The notes under the pieces are model-generated. The model saw only the letters and a program-made list of their open reading frames with translations. It ran no database searches and had not been told where the DNA came from. Position numbers and translations under genes: made by a program. This document shows, one piece after another, positions 11,555-22,800 of a stretch of DNA of 64,000 nucleotides (positions are counted from its first letter, which is position 1; every line of letters starts with the position of its first letter). The DNA is from Diplosphaera chodatii (Eukaryota > Chlorophyta > Trebouxiophyceae > Prasiolales > Stichococcaceae): contig JAALGY010000032.1 of assembly GCA_032358165.1 (NCBI GenBank), positions 3,348,001-3,412,000 of the forward strand, read 5' to 3'.

Positions 11555-13884
11555 ATGCACGGCGGACGAGAGCATATCGATAATGATAACACGCCTGGCG
11601 ACGACATGCTGCGGCAGGTAAAGCGGCAACGCAGCGACCCAGTGGAGGCGACGGTACCCACTCTTCAGGCAGACGCCCCGATCCCTGCCCCGCAGCAAAC
11701 GCCCTCAGCGTCATCAGCGGCGCCCGCGACGCCCACAGCTGCGACAGCACGGAGCCGCAGCCCCGCCGAGCGCAGAGATTCCGACGAGTTTTTCACGTCG
11801 GCGATACATGAGCTGGACGGGGACGATTTCTTGTTGAGCCCTGAGAAGGTTACGGTTGCGGACATCAACAGCATTGCAGGTACGCCCTGGTGCAAAATGT
11901 ACAATGAATCCCTCCTATAGGGGTGCAGTGAATCCACCGGCGGGTGTGCCTTCACCTCACAGCTGATGATCTATCTGGCTAGGTGTGTTGATCAATTCAG
12001 CATGATGCGTCACGGCGCACGCTTGCGATGCTCCTGCAGTACGTGTAGTGATCGCACACCGTTGCTCGAGCGATTCTATCTTGTCAGCCTGCATACCGGC
12101 TCGCTTGTTCAGTTTGCAAGTATGCCTTCATACGGTGGCATGCGCTGGCAAGGTTGAATCATCACTGTTGCGGCTGAGCCAGTCAATGATCGGGATGATG
12201 CAGCGGCGTCGCCGCCGTCGTCGAGTGGGCAGTGGGCGCGGTCGCTGCGCTCTGCGGCAGGATCCAGCAGCCCGCCGGAGGCGCAGCAGCAGCAGCACCA
12301 CCACCACCAGCGCACGCACAGCGGCAGCAGCGGCGGCGGCGGCAGCGTCAGCCGCTCGCTGTTTACCGCCAGCGAGGACGACCAGTCGTGGCTCATCGCC
12401 GCGCCGTCCGCCAACGGTAGAGCCTCGGACGCCGACTTCATGCTGGAAGACAGGTGCTGCTTGCAACCTATGCAGCAATCGGCACCGGCACCAGGACGAA
12501 TTGCCTGGCCTTTGGTCGTCCTCAGAATGATGCTTACCCTAGAGTGTGACATGCTGGAAAGTGGGTCAATCACACGTTGCTGCACGCAGTCCCCCGCGGC
12601 GTGCGAGCGGCCGGGGCGCCGCCAGCGCATTCGCACCCTCGCCCAGCAGGATTCCCTCGGGGCCGACGCAGTCCCCCGCCGCGTCCGGCAGCTCAGGTGC
12701 GTGGCAGCTTCCTCCACAGCCCTGTGATGTGTGATCAGCCAACATGCAGCAGGCTTGCTGACGCGCCAGCTTCTGACGACGTAGGCCGCTCCCGGATCCC
12801 AAAGCCATCCTCTGAGTACGCCTCGCCTATCAAGGCGGACGGCAGTGGCAGTGTTGGAATCACCGGCAGCGGTGGCTCCCGCATCCCGGCATCGCCCACG
12901 CCCAGCAGCAGCAGCAGCGCCACCCGCATACCCGGCTTGACATCTGCCTCGCCAGTGTATGCCGAGGTGCGCAAACTACCTGCCGTGCCCTGCAGAGCTG
13001 TCCGCTGCCTGCGACCCACGAGTTTCATGGTTCATACCAGGAGCTCCCCCTTTAGATGCACATGACGGCCAAAGTCACGGTCTAGCAACGAGGGCTCCTC
13101 TGACATTTGGTGTTGCTGTGCTGCAGGAGCACCCAGTGCAGCAACCAGTGCAGCAGCCAGTGCATCAACCAGTGCAGCAGTATGCAGCATCGCCATCGCT
13201 ATTGCCAAGGGGCCCAAGCGCATCATCAGCAGATGTTCAGGCATGTCGTGTTGGCTGTTTTTGACACTTGTGCCATGCTGTCAACGCAGCTGCTGAAGAA
13301 AAACAAACATGACTAATCCAACACCCTTGATACACAGGCGCCGCCGGCTGCTCTCGAGCCCCTGAGGCAAACCCCATATGCCAGTGAGGATCTCCAGCCA
13401 GCCGCGCAGGTACCAACATCATGCCGATGGTGCCCCAGACATGCTGATGTTGACTACAAATGTTCTACAGCTGCCATCAAAAGAGTACGCTATTTTGTAT
13501 CAGGCGATGGAGCCTGATGCGGAGCCTGCGCCAGCATCACCAAAGGCTGACATGCCCAACAGCGAGCCATACCTGCCGCAGAGCATGCTGCAGCCGCAGC
13601 CGCAGCCGCAGCCACAACCGCAGCCACAGCCACAGCCACAGGCAGTGGTCCGGCAGCCAGAGCGGCAGCAGCTGATGCAGTCGGAGCAGCCAGCCACTTC
13701 CACACAGCAGCATGTCGCCGCCGGTGGTGGTGAGGGGCCAGGTACAGCTGTGCAAACCCAGCGCTTGGCAACGGCAGATGACATGGCGGCTGCAGCAGCG
13801 CAGAGGCCGCAGCAGCAGAGCAAGCCGCAGCAGGAGACAGCAGCACAAAAGGACAAAGGCTGCTGCGGATGCTGTATCATGTGA
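11555..13884 (+). CDS. Low-complexity protein with C-terminal CaaX prenylation motif
   Basis: Seven exons give an intact frame of 499 residues: 11555-11879, 12183-12453, 12590-12696, 12770-12966, 13127-13240, 13338-13409 and 13471-13884. The start is the first ATG of the open frame; the upstream alternative is only a GTG. The protein is rich in Ser, Pro, Gln and Ala and lacks a recognisable fold. It has acidic patches (HELDGDDFLLSPEK in exon 1), a histidine run, Arg-Ile-Pro motifs in exons 3 and 4, and QP and PVQQ repeats. The C terminus is KDKGCCGCCIM: the last four residues, CCIM, fit a CaaX box ending in Met (farnesyl type by the usual rule), with three further cysteines available for acylation. 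I infer a peripheral membrane protein with a disordered body. The fifth intron would need a GC donor at 13241. No family recognised. Confidence 0.72.
13130..13178 (+). repeat. Short tandem repeat encoding PVQQ/PVHQ units
   Basis: About four copies of a 12-base unit (CCAGTGCAGCAA-like) in exon 5 of the CaaX-protein gene encode repeated Pro-Val-Gln-Gln, with one His substitution. Confidence 0.75.
13591..13641 (+). repeat. CAGCCG/CAGCCA hexanucleotide repeat encoding Gln-Pro
   Basis: Eight and a half copies of CAGCCR lie in the last exon of the CaaX-protein gene and encode a Gln-Pro dipeptide run. The wobble changes from G to A along the array, which suggests it grew by local duplications. Confidence 0.9.
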
Positions 13885-14207
13885 CGAAGCCCTTGGGCTA
13901 CGCATGAGCTGGATGTTGCACATTGTGCTCCCGACTAGTCCGACATGCATAATACACCTGATACACTTCACAAACAACCGTTGCTGCACTGCAACTATTG
14001 CAAGCATTCTCTGAAGTGTTCTTGGCATTGCTCAAATCTGATGGTAACAATGACGTGCAGATGCACACGCTAATGTACATACACACCTAAATACATACAC
14101 CCACATGAATGCTAGCCACAGCTCACCCCTCGATGCACCGCTGCGGACCTGAAACATTGTCTTAGCCTGCACGAGCCTCAAGCATTGCACACTACATCGC
14201 GTATAAC
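13885..14207. other. Intergenic, no gene seen
   Basis: Probable 3' UTR of the CaaX-protein gene followed by AT-richer DNA with short TACATACACA-like runs near 14075-14100. No ORF of coding quality and no TGTAA in the first 150 bases. Confidence 0.55.
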
Positions 14208-14998
14208 CTAGCGTGGAGGAATAATGTGCAGGCTGCCTGCAAGTTCTGGCAAGCCTAAGGCGTTCAAAAGCGGCTGCTGCTTGGCTTGAAGCAGCACATG
14301 CAGCGCATCACAGCGCTCCGCCTGGGTGGCGATGGCGGCGGGGGCGTCAGAGAGCCTGCGTCCAACTTCACGCGCTCTGAAGCTGCGTATGCACACATGG
14401 GAGCAGCTGAGCAGCAGCAGTGTGGAGTTTGTCTTTCTATGCATGTTGACATGCATGCGGCGCCTTGCAAGCTGGTGCATTGTGTCAAATACCACATGCA
14501 TGCATCTTCACGGCATGACGTTGCATTCATAAAGGTCTGTGATCAAAGACCTGTAGGCCAGCGCGCCAGCTGCTGGCTGCTGCCGTGCTTCTGCCGGCTC
14601 AGCGGCAGGTCGCTAGGCGATGGGCTATGCTGCAGACTGCCGCTTCGAGCCTGGACTGTTGGAGAAGCAGCGCTGCATGTGGACGGGCGCAATGCATGCG
14701 AGATGGCGGGTGCGCGGCTGCTGATAGGCGCGCTTGCGCTGCACAGCGCTGTGACATCAACGATCTTGGGCATTGCCTCGCCCGGGCTGTTGGAGCTGCT
14801 GGAGCTTTCTGTTTGAGACGCCCGCGGCTGCGTGAACATCTGTATCATAGATGACAATACACCCTTGCTCGGGCGGCCGTACTGCGGTGTGTTCGCCGAC
14901 TGTGAAACTGCATACCGATCCGCCGCGCCGGGCGCATCACGCTGATTGTCCGCTGGTGGGCCAAGGCACAATCCAGCTGTTGCAAACGGTGACTGCAT
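14208..14998 (-). CDS. Possible small Ser-rich protein gene, minus strand
   Basis: An open frame from an ATG at 14998 down to a donor near 14549 encodes about 150 residues rich in Ser, Ala and Pro (for example GVLSSMIQMFTQPRASQTES). A second exon after an acceptor near 14390 reads either to a stop at 14208 (frame with ATQAERCDALHVLLQAKQQ) or, in the phase that joins cleanly, to a stop at 14264. The more protein-like reading does not match the splice phase, so the structure is unresolved. A + strand frame is open over 14286-14816 but is rich in Cys and His, as antisense readings often are. Family unknown. Confidence 0.35.
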
Positions 14999-15456
14999 TG
15001 CTGCTCACAGGATTCTATGTGACTGCGTCATCATGTCCTCAGGTGACATGCTGACATCTGTGGTACATGCTTTTGAGATTTGGACTGCATGCATCAGGGT
15101 CTAAAGGTGCATGCGGAGCACTGCCGAGCAGCTGCATTCGACCAATGCATTCCGCAACTTGCAAGCGAGCAGTGCTGTCGTGGTGAACATTCATGCACTA
15201 CACAACGAGCCTGCAGTTCCGCTGTCAATCATTGTTGCAGTGCAGGAGACCCTCCTCATCACCGCTGCTGCCCAGATCACAGCGGCGCAACGCTCGTCAC
15301 AACACGCACCCTTCGGCAGCTGGTATGCTTGCATTTGCCTCCCAGCTGCAAGGGTTTTGCTATGCATGATTGGTTGGCCATACGGTTTCTGGTGGTCTGA
15401 TCAAATTTGCTTGCATGCATGGCGTCATGCACCGACATGCAGGCGGACGCTGCATC
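14999..15456. other. Upstream region of the glyoxalase I gene
   Basis: No convincing coding sequence. It should hold the promoter and leader of the glyoxalase gene and perhaps, in divergent arrangement, that of the uncertain minus-strand gene. Repeated GCATGC/TGCATG words occur near 15405-15425. No clear TATA box. Confidence 0.4.
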
Positions 15457-16713
15457 ATGGCGCAGTCAAAGCAGGAGCTGCTCAGCACGCCGGGTGTCAG
15501 CAAGGAACCGGCGCCGGAGACCAAGGACTTCATCTTCCAGCAGACCATGTGAGATGCTGACACCCTAGCTGTAAAGCATCAGCATGTCCGCATGAAAATG
15601 CAGCAGGTGCATGGTTGCGCTCGATCTCAGAAGCTGCACATCTCTCGTACAAAGGGTGACGACGGCTGGTGTTCTGTAGGTACCGCATCAAAGACCCAAA
15701 GAGGTCATTGGACTTCTACACACGCATCATCGGCATGCAGCTGATCAGCAAGTTGGACTTTCAGGACATGAACTTCTCACTGTACTTTTTGGGCTTTCAC
15801 ACTCAGGACGACATTCCAGATGACCCCAAAGACAGGGTAGGGCCTGTGTTGCATGTGCCATGTGGGCAGCAAGTTGGCCCCTTCATCATTCAGAGTCCAA
15901 TTCGCGCCGTGCCCTGTCCGCAGGTGGAGTGGATGTTCAAGCAACCAGCAAGTGGGTGCAGATGCTATGCTCTGTTCTGCGACAATGCGATGCCCTGTTT
16001 GCATGTGCAACAGCAGTTGGCAGGAATTAGGTGTTGTTGCTCTACAGCGCTGGAGCTGACGCACAACTGGGGAACCGAGAATGATGACTCTTTCGAGGTG
16101 CACAATGGTAACTCGGATCCAAAGGGGTATGGCCACATTGGCTTATCAGGTGAGTGGCTGATGCTGATGCTGTGCGCTTCGACCGCTGCATCGGTTTGCT
16201 ATAACGTATCAACAGCAGCAGCAAGGCTGTCGCTCGATTGGGGAGTGCTGTCGTGCAGTGCCAGACGTGTACAAGGCATGTGAGCGGTTTGAGAGCCTTG
16301 GCGTAAAGTTTGTGAAGGTCAGTACCTGTCGGTCGTGCACCTGTATGCCACAACAGTTGTGAGACATCAAGGCAGGAGATACCTAACGTGGCACAGTTTG
16401 GCTGCAGAGGCCAGATGATGGCAAGATGCAAGGTTCGTGTTTATTGTAACCGAAGCTCTAGCCTGGCCATGCTGCATGCACATGTTGACATCCACTCATA
16501 TATCACGCTTACGTCTTCGATCTGCTGCTGCAGGCTTGGCCTTCATACAGGATCCAGGTGCTCACTGCCTGATCTAGCTTTGCAACTGCATTGATGTTGG
16601 AAATGCAGACTTGCCTGCAACCAGGACGGCCGTCCGGAGACACTCGCTTCATGTGTGCAGATGGCTACTGGATCGAGATACTGAATGCCAAGTCCTCCCG
16701 GACGTTTGCTTGA
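15457..16713 (+). CDS. GLX1: Lactoylglutathione lyase (glyoxalase I)
   Basis: Converts the hemithioacetal of methylglyoxal and glutathione to S-lactoylglutathione, detoxifying methylglyoxal in the cytosol. Eight exons (15457-15548, 15680-15836, 15924-15951, 16048-16149, 16259-16317, 16408-16432, 16534-16557, 16661-16713) join in frame to 179 residues, the usual single-domain length. Family signatures are clear: FIFQQTMYRIKDPKRSLDFY at the N terminus, QPATLELTHNWGTE, GHIGLSVPDVYKA and DPDGYWIEI. The four metal ligands of the eukaryotic enzyme (Gln, Glu, His, Glu) have counterparts in FQQT, LELTHN, GHIG and WIEI, so the enzyme should be active. The start is the ATG directly before AQSKQELL; there is no obvious organelle targeting peptide. 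A TGTAA lies about 145 bases after the stop. The gene is tail to tail with the 2-oxoglutarate oxygenase gene. Confidence 0.95.
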
Positions 16714-16856
16714 CTCGCGGATTTGGGGGGACAGTACAGCTGGACATGACAGACTGGTGCTCGTGGGTTGCACACACTGAGGGAGGAGGGTTGCCACGCT
16801 CTGCACATGATGGTCGCTTGGTCTGTCATTGCATCTGCTACGGTGTGTGGCGAGGC

Positions 16857-16861
16857 TGTAA
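16857..16861 (+). promoter_or_regulatory. Candidate polyadenylation signal TGTAA for glyoxalase I
   Basis: This chlorophyte-type poly(A) signal is 144 bases after the glyoxalase stop, in the only TGTAA of this 3' region. The convergent oxygenase gene stops at 16948, so the two transcripts probably end within the same 235 bases. Confidence 0.5.
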
Positions 16862-16947
16862 CCAAGCTGCTGCATGCAGGAAAGCAACACCTTTGCTGCT
16901 GCTCCCGCATGAGAAACATGCCAATTTGTACCGTTTTCCCGTGCGCC

Positions 16948-19111
16948 TCAAGCCTTCAGGCAGATGCTCTCAAGTTCTTGCTGCACGAACTCCCCCGCTG
17001 TGACCTCCGGATAGTGTGTCCTTGCATCTGCGGTTGCATACTGCCCTAGCGGCTTGAGCACCTGCAACAACACACGATGTTCCTCGAAACGCGTCCGACA
17101 ATACACGAAAACTCATGCAAAGAGCGCAGCCTGTGCACACAGCAGGCGGGGTCAGTGCGCCACACACCTGGTCTGAAGCAATGTGGCCGAAAACAGTTGA
17201 TGAGACACGCCATAAGGGACGCCCTGTTTGGCGGGCCGCCTTCACCGCCGCAACCGTAGCGTCAGTGCACACAACCTGCAGACAGCATGGTATGATATTG
17301 TGCTGCATCATGTGCGCATTTCACGACATGCCACTACTGCTGCATCTCCATCTTCGCAAAGCTCACCTCGTGCATCCCGGCTTGCACATGGCCACCCGTC
17401 AGCCGTTCCATCTGCTTGCCGGCTTGCAGGAGCAGACAGCCGTCTGCACAAGCACTGGGCGCCGATAATCAGCATTGCCAGGTAGTGCTAGCAAACTGCA
17501 GTTTGAGCAAAACAAGTCGCAGCAGAAGTGTGGATGTGGACATTGCACAAGCTGTGCAAGCAGGTACCTGGGATCCGAACGGGTACACGGGTGCCATCGC
17601 GCAGCCAGATATGCAGCCCTGGGTACCGGGATTTGCCGTGGATCGTCAGGAAGTTCAGGTCGCTGTGGAAGCCCGCGATCACACGGCCAGGCTGCCCGTG
17701 CTTCTCCAGGTCCGCTCCTGCAGCATGATTGCCACATCGCAAAGATAGTCAGGGGTCAGCCATGCACTGCAACCACTTGTGTGCTGACCTCCTGCCAACG
17801 AGGGGACAGCCAGATATCCAACATGCTATAGCCAGTGCAGGTACCCCACCTGTGGGGGCCAGGAGGTGCGGCCCAAAGGCCATGAGGTCTGAGAAGGCGG
17901 TGCGCGGCAGGCCGAAGCCCTGGGCGGCCAGCTCCGCCACCGCAGACACCGTCGCCAACATCTTGCTGCCCCAGCCCTGGACCACGTCCTCCCACTCCTC
18001 GAAGCCTACAGCAGACACCGTCCACATCCACTCCAACCAAGCGCAAGCACCTGCTGCCCCGATCCTCCTCCGCCGCTGCGTGCTTGCTGACGTCCCAAGC
18101 TCCACAGCATGCCCATATAATGAATTGCATTGGAACCCCCGGCCGATGGCACCGGCAGCTGGGGGCAGGCGCAGGCCCAGGCCCCAGCTCAGCAGTCCGT
18201 CCACATTCTGGATGTATTTGAAGCGCACCTTCCGGGTGCACGGGCGCAGCGTTGAGCTCTGCATACTGCGTGGCGGCTGGCCGCGGACCGACCCGCGCCA
18301 TGAACCGCCACTTGGGGTCAGCACCACCGCCTGCTTCCAACGGCGCAGCTCTGCCACACAACGACACCAGAACATTCTTCAGAACAAGAAGGTGTCCGCC
18401 TTCAGAAAGGTGCCACGCATATGCACAGCCCATCCGAGTATGCCACGCCGCTCGCACCTGTGACCTTCCGGCTGGTTGCGGATGATAGCCTGCACTGCAG
18501 CATCGTGCGCCGCCTTGGGCACCTCCACACCCTCTGGCGTGACGCCCACCTGCAGTATATTGCAAATGAGCTGCTGGACTCCGACAGTGTTCAGACGTAT
18601 GACAGCAATGACAGCTATGCCGACCTCCCGTGCACCTGGTAATGCAACTTCGGCCTCGCGTCGCGCAGCTTGACTTCCGTTGGCTGCTGGAAGTACTGCT
18701 CCATCATGTCAAGGAAGGTCGACTGGTCGCTGCACATCAATCGATACATGAGGTCATGGCTGGTGTAGTGACCATCACCTACCTTGCAACGACAATGTGC
18801 GAAAAGATCACCCGCAGAGTAGCAGAGCACGTGGCTTCGGTGCACACAGCACAATCTAACCTGGGCTGCACGCGCGGGTCTCGCACCACACAGGCGCCTG
18901 TCTCATGCAAGCACGCTGCAATGCCCTCCGCCAAGACCCTCCTGTCAGTCTCGTTACCTATGAGCAATAATCTGTAATGAGCGCTGAGTGATCGAGCCAT
19001 ACAGAGGACAGGCCTGAGATGGGCATGATGTGCCTCGCCGTGTGCTGCCCCACCATTCAAATGTGGTTGCAGGTCGAACACGGGCAGCGGCTCCGCCGTT
19101 TGTGCTGGCAT
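16948..19111 (-). CDS. Isopenicillin N synthase-like Fe(II)/2-oxoglutarate-dependent oxygenase
   Basis: Minus-strand gene, ATG at 19109-19111 (MPAQTAEPLPVFDLQPHLN), stop at 16948-16950. About ten exons can be read, roughly at 19055-19111, 18863-18960, 18645-18790, 18455-18555, 18180-18360, 17860-18000, 17580-17720, 17370-17465, 17180-17300 and 16948-17061. The catalytic layout is complete: HSD in AGFHSDLNFLTIHG (His and Asp iron ligands), the distal His in GGHVQAGMHEV, and RVS in LWRVSSTVFGHIASDQ matching the RxS motif that binds 2-oxoglutarate. Length and motif spacing fit a family of uncharacterised plant and algal IPNS-like proteins. Substrate unknown; the IPNS label is a fold assignment and does not imply antibiotic synthesis. 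No signal peptide is visible. Individual exon borders are approximate. Confidence 0.85.
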
Positions 19112-19888
19112 TTCGGGAACACTGCAGCGTCCGACACGTGCGACTGGCTGCTGCAGCAGGCCGTGCCAAGTCTGCTGAGGGCTATATGTACAGGTCATCA
19201 CCGCATGCACTGTGCGTGTCAATATCGCGCAGGCAAGGGCGCCTCTGGCCTGCTTGACCACTTAGTAGAGCACCTTTCCAACTGCGAAGGTTCGTGGGTT
19301 GCAGTGTCGACTCGCTCAAACAGACTTCAAAGGGTATGTATCGCTTTCACGCTTGCTGAGCATGTATCAGCCCAAGGCCGCAGACCTGCCAACAACTAGC
19401 CTATTGGCCTTCGCGCAAGTTGTTCGTCCACGAGTGCAAGCCACTGAGTGTGGCACAGGTATGATTTGTGGCCGTATGCTGCGTGTGCTGTGCTGAGCTC
19501 CGGTGGTCGTCACCATGGTCGTCATCGCAGAATGGACATATTCTTGCGCAGCGTGCATGGTGCATCAAATCTGCGTGAACAATCGCCGCCTCGATGGCCA
19601 CTCAACCTATTGTGGAGTGTGCATGTGTACTAGCGGAACGCACATGTTGACCAAGAACCCTCCTACATTGCAAGAACTCACCTGTCGTACTTCCGGGAGT
19701 TTGCGACATGGGTGCAACAGATCGCAGTCAGACGTTGCACCTACCACTTCAGCTGTCTTGCGAAATGAATCAGACATGAGGTGCTGGATCCATAATATGG
19801 GGCGTTAACATCTGGTGTCTTTGTGAGACACGACCCGCACGCATCGGCAGCGGCCACTGGGACCACCCTGCAGCTGCATACGGCAGTC
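19112..19888. other. Divergent intergenic region
   Basis: Lies between the oxygenase gene (minus) and the golgin-like gene (plus), so it should hold both promoters. Short open stretches exist (for example near 19310-19400, SLSRLLSMYQPKAADLP) but none is clearly an exon. The frame of the first golgin exon is open upstream of its ATG, so part of 19823-19888 may be coding. Confidence 0.4.
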
Positions 19889-22800
19889 ATGGAAGAGCTT
19901 CCGCATCTGCAGGCCGCTCTGATCGCGTCGCAAGCAGAGACCGCGTCTGTGCGCGCCAAGCTACAGGCAGCGGTGCGGCCATGTGCTTTGCCGGCGCATC
20001 CTTTCAAGCGCCCCTCAGATGACAGATGGGCTGGCTCCGATAACGGCAGACGCTGCGTTGCTTGCTGCTTGCAGGTGCGCAAGGGTAAGGAGCTGCAGCG
20101 GCGCCTTGCCACTGCAGAGGCAGCACAGCCCATGCAAGGTGGCCTGCACCCCGAGCCCAGCGTCAATGACGCCGCTGCTGACGACGCCGTGCGGCATCTG
20201 CAGCATGAGCATGCGCAGCTGGCGCAGCGCCTGCAGCAAGCGCAGGCGGAGAGGGACGCCCTGCAGCACAGCCAGCAGCAGGCGCTGTCCGACTTGCAGC
20301 AGCAGCTGCTGGACGAGCGGCAGCGCAGCCGGGGTGCGGCGCAGGAACATGACGCCGCGAGACGTGCGGCTGATGACCTGCGGGCGGCGGCTGCAACAGC
20401 TGACGCAAGGCATGAGCAACAGCGACAGCAGTCAGACGCGGCTCTGGCGCAGGCACACGGCGAGGCTGATACTCTGCAGCAACAGCTGCAGCAGCTGCAG
20501 GACATGCACGCTGATTCGGCAATGTCACAGGATCCTGCGATGCCAGCGGCAAGTGGCGAAGTTGCTGTACTGCAAGCCAAAGTAGCTGAGCTGGAGGCTA
20601 GCCTGGCCGAAGCTCAGGCACAGCAGCAGCAGCAGCCGCCAGTGCCTGATGCCGCCAAGGCTGTGCAGCGGGCGGCTGCAGCAGAGGCTACTGCAGCGGC
20701 ATTGCGCTCAGAAGTGGACATGATGCGGGAGGCACTCCAGACAGCAGCTGGCAAGGTGCAAACCAGAGCTAGAGCTGCCATAAATATTTGCGTAAAAAGT
20801 CATGGGTGTCTAAGTTTCAGCTACCCACCTTGTTGGTGTTGATACACCACGCAATGGGTACCAGCAGCGTTCAACCTGTATGAAATTTCAGGTACAGCAG
20901 GCACGCTCGGCGGAGGCAGCCGAGTCGGCCGCGGCAGCCAGGGCTCAGGCTGAGGCTGCGGAGGCGCGCCGCAGCCTTGCCCTCGCAAGGGGTGAGCTGG
21001 CTGGTGCACAGGGCCTCGAGGCGGAGCTGGCTGCAGCACAGGAGCGGGCTCGCGAGCTTCAGCAGCAGCATGAGGTGCAGCCCTGTCTGAGCATGCAGGA
21101 TGCTGTTGCAGGCCTTGCAGTCAGTGTTATGCTACGATCAGGCAGAAGTCGCATGTGTATACGTTTGTGTATGTATGCTCTGTGTTGCCTTTGCTCATCA
21201 GACATAACATGCGGTCACAACCATGTTGCGAATGTGCAGGGGCTTTCAGAGCGGATGCGCACGCTTGCGTTGGATGCGGATGCAAAGCAGGCCCGTGTGT
21301 CGCAGCTGGAGGCACAATTGCTGGAGGCGCTCAGCAAGGGCTCTGGTGGGGGCCAGCAAGCCAATGTCGAGGTGCAGGGGCATGGCTGCTGCCCAATAAT
21401 AGGCACCATCGGTCATCATGCGCAGCTGTCAGCACGGACATGCAGCAGCTGCACAGCACCCTGCCCAGTGCCCACGCTCAGTTTTGATGTTGCAACACAA
21501 GCCAAGACTGATGGCTGATCAACACTTTGTGCTGCATTATTGGCAGGAGGAGCGGGCTGCAGCCCTCCAGGAGGTTGAGGCAGTGCGAGCCGACGTGCAG
21601 CAGAAGCTACGGGCAGCACAGGTGGCCGGGGCAGCCGCCGAGGTCACGGCGGCGGCGCTTGCTGAGCGTGAAAGCGCTGCGGAAGCGGCCATTGCAGAGG
21701 CGGAGAGCCGTGTCGAAGCGATGGCCGCTGCCGCGCGGCGCTTGCAGCAGGAGCACGATGAGCGGCAGCAGCGGTGGGTGGCTCAGCTGTACAGTCAGCC
21801 CGCACATGCCTTCACCACTGAAGTTGACGGGTTCACTGGTGCAGTCAATCCAGTTGGGTGTGCACTTTGGCACACGCACCCACCTTGCATGCCACCCACA
21901 CATGCATTGGTGCTGCAGGTTCAGCATGGTGCATGGCAGCTTCGCCAAGAAGGAGGCAGCTCTGCGGGAGCAGTTGGCGGCAGCCGAACGGCAGGCCGCT
22001 CATTGGCAGGCAACAAATTGTAGCCCAGTTTGCAGCATTTGTGCATGCATGACGCACACTCTGTCGTGGGAGCTGCTGTAAGTTTACAGCACTTGCATCA
22101 TTCCACAGCACTTGCATCATTCCGTGACAGACAGTGTGGCATGGCAACAGGAAGCAGCGACTGAGGCAGCAGCACGGCAAGCTACTGCTAAGGAGGCCGC
22201 GGAACAAGCCAGCAGGTGATGACGGTCGTGCATGTCTGTGTGATTGCATAGAAGGGTGCCCAAATCCAGACGATCTTAGTCAGGGTCAACACTCTAGTCG
22301 TATCTGCACCAGACTTTGCTTGTACTGGCTCCAAATAAGAGCCCTGCTCATTGGCATGTGTGCAGGGCTGCTGCGGAGACAGCAGACATGCTCAGCAGCA
22401 GTCAGGCAGCAGCGGCACACCTGCAGACGCGCCTGCAGACAGCTGAAGCAGCAGCTGAGGCAGCGCAGCAGGACGACCATTTGCATCGACAGCAGGCATG
22501 TGTTGCCTGATGTTGAAACATCATGTTGTCGGCCAAGTGCTTTGTCGGCTGGAGCACCCCAGCAGTGTACGTCTGCATGTCTGCTGCACAGTCAGCAAAT
22601 GTGCCCAGTCCATGCGCTCCTGCAGGTGGACAACCTGAAGCAGCATGCGACTGAGCTGCAGCAGCAGGCAGACGAAGGTGCTGCAGCGCTGGCTGCCGCT
22701 GAGTCAGATGCAGCAGAGGCGGCGCAGCAGGCGCAGCTGGCGGCAGCAAAGCTGGAGCCCCTGGAGGAGCGGATACGCACCCTGCAGCAGGAAAGGGACG

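Noticed and set aside
13591..13641. Hexanucleotide repeat considered as a minisatellite between genes
   Set aside because: It lies in frame inside the last exon of the CaaX-protein gene and encodes Gln-Pro.
14286..14816. + strand open frame of 176 codons
   Set aside because: Rich in Cys, His and Met, with no recognisable domain; it looks like antisense of a Ser-rich minus-strand frame.
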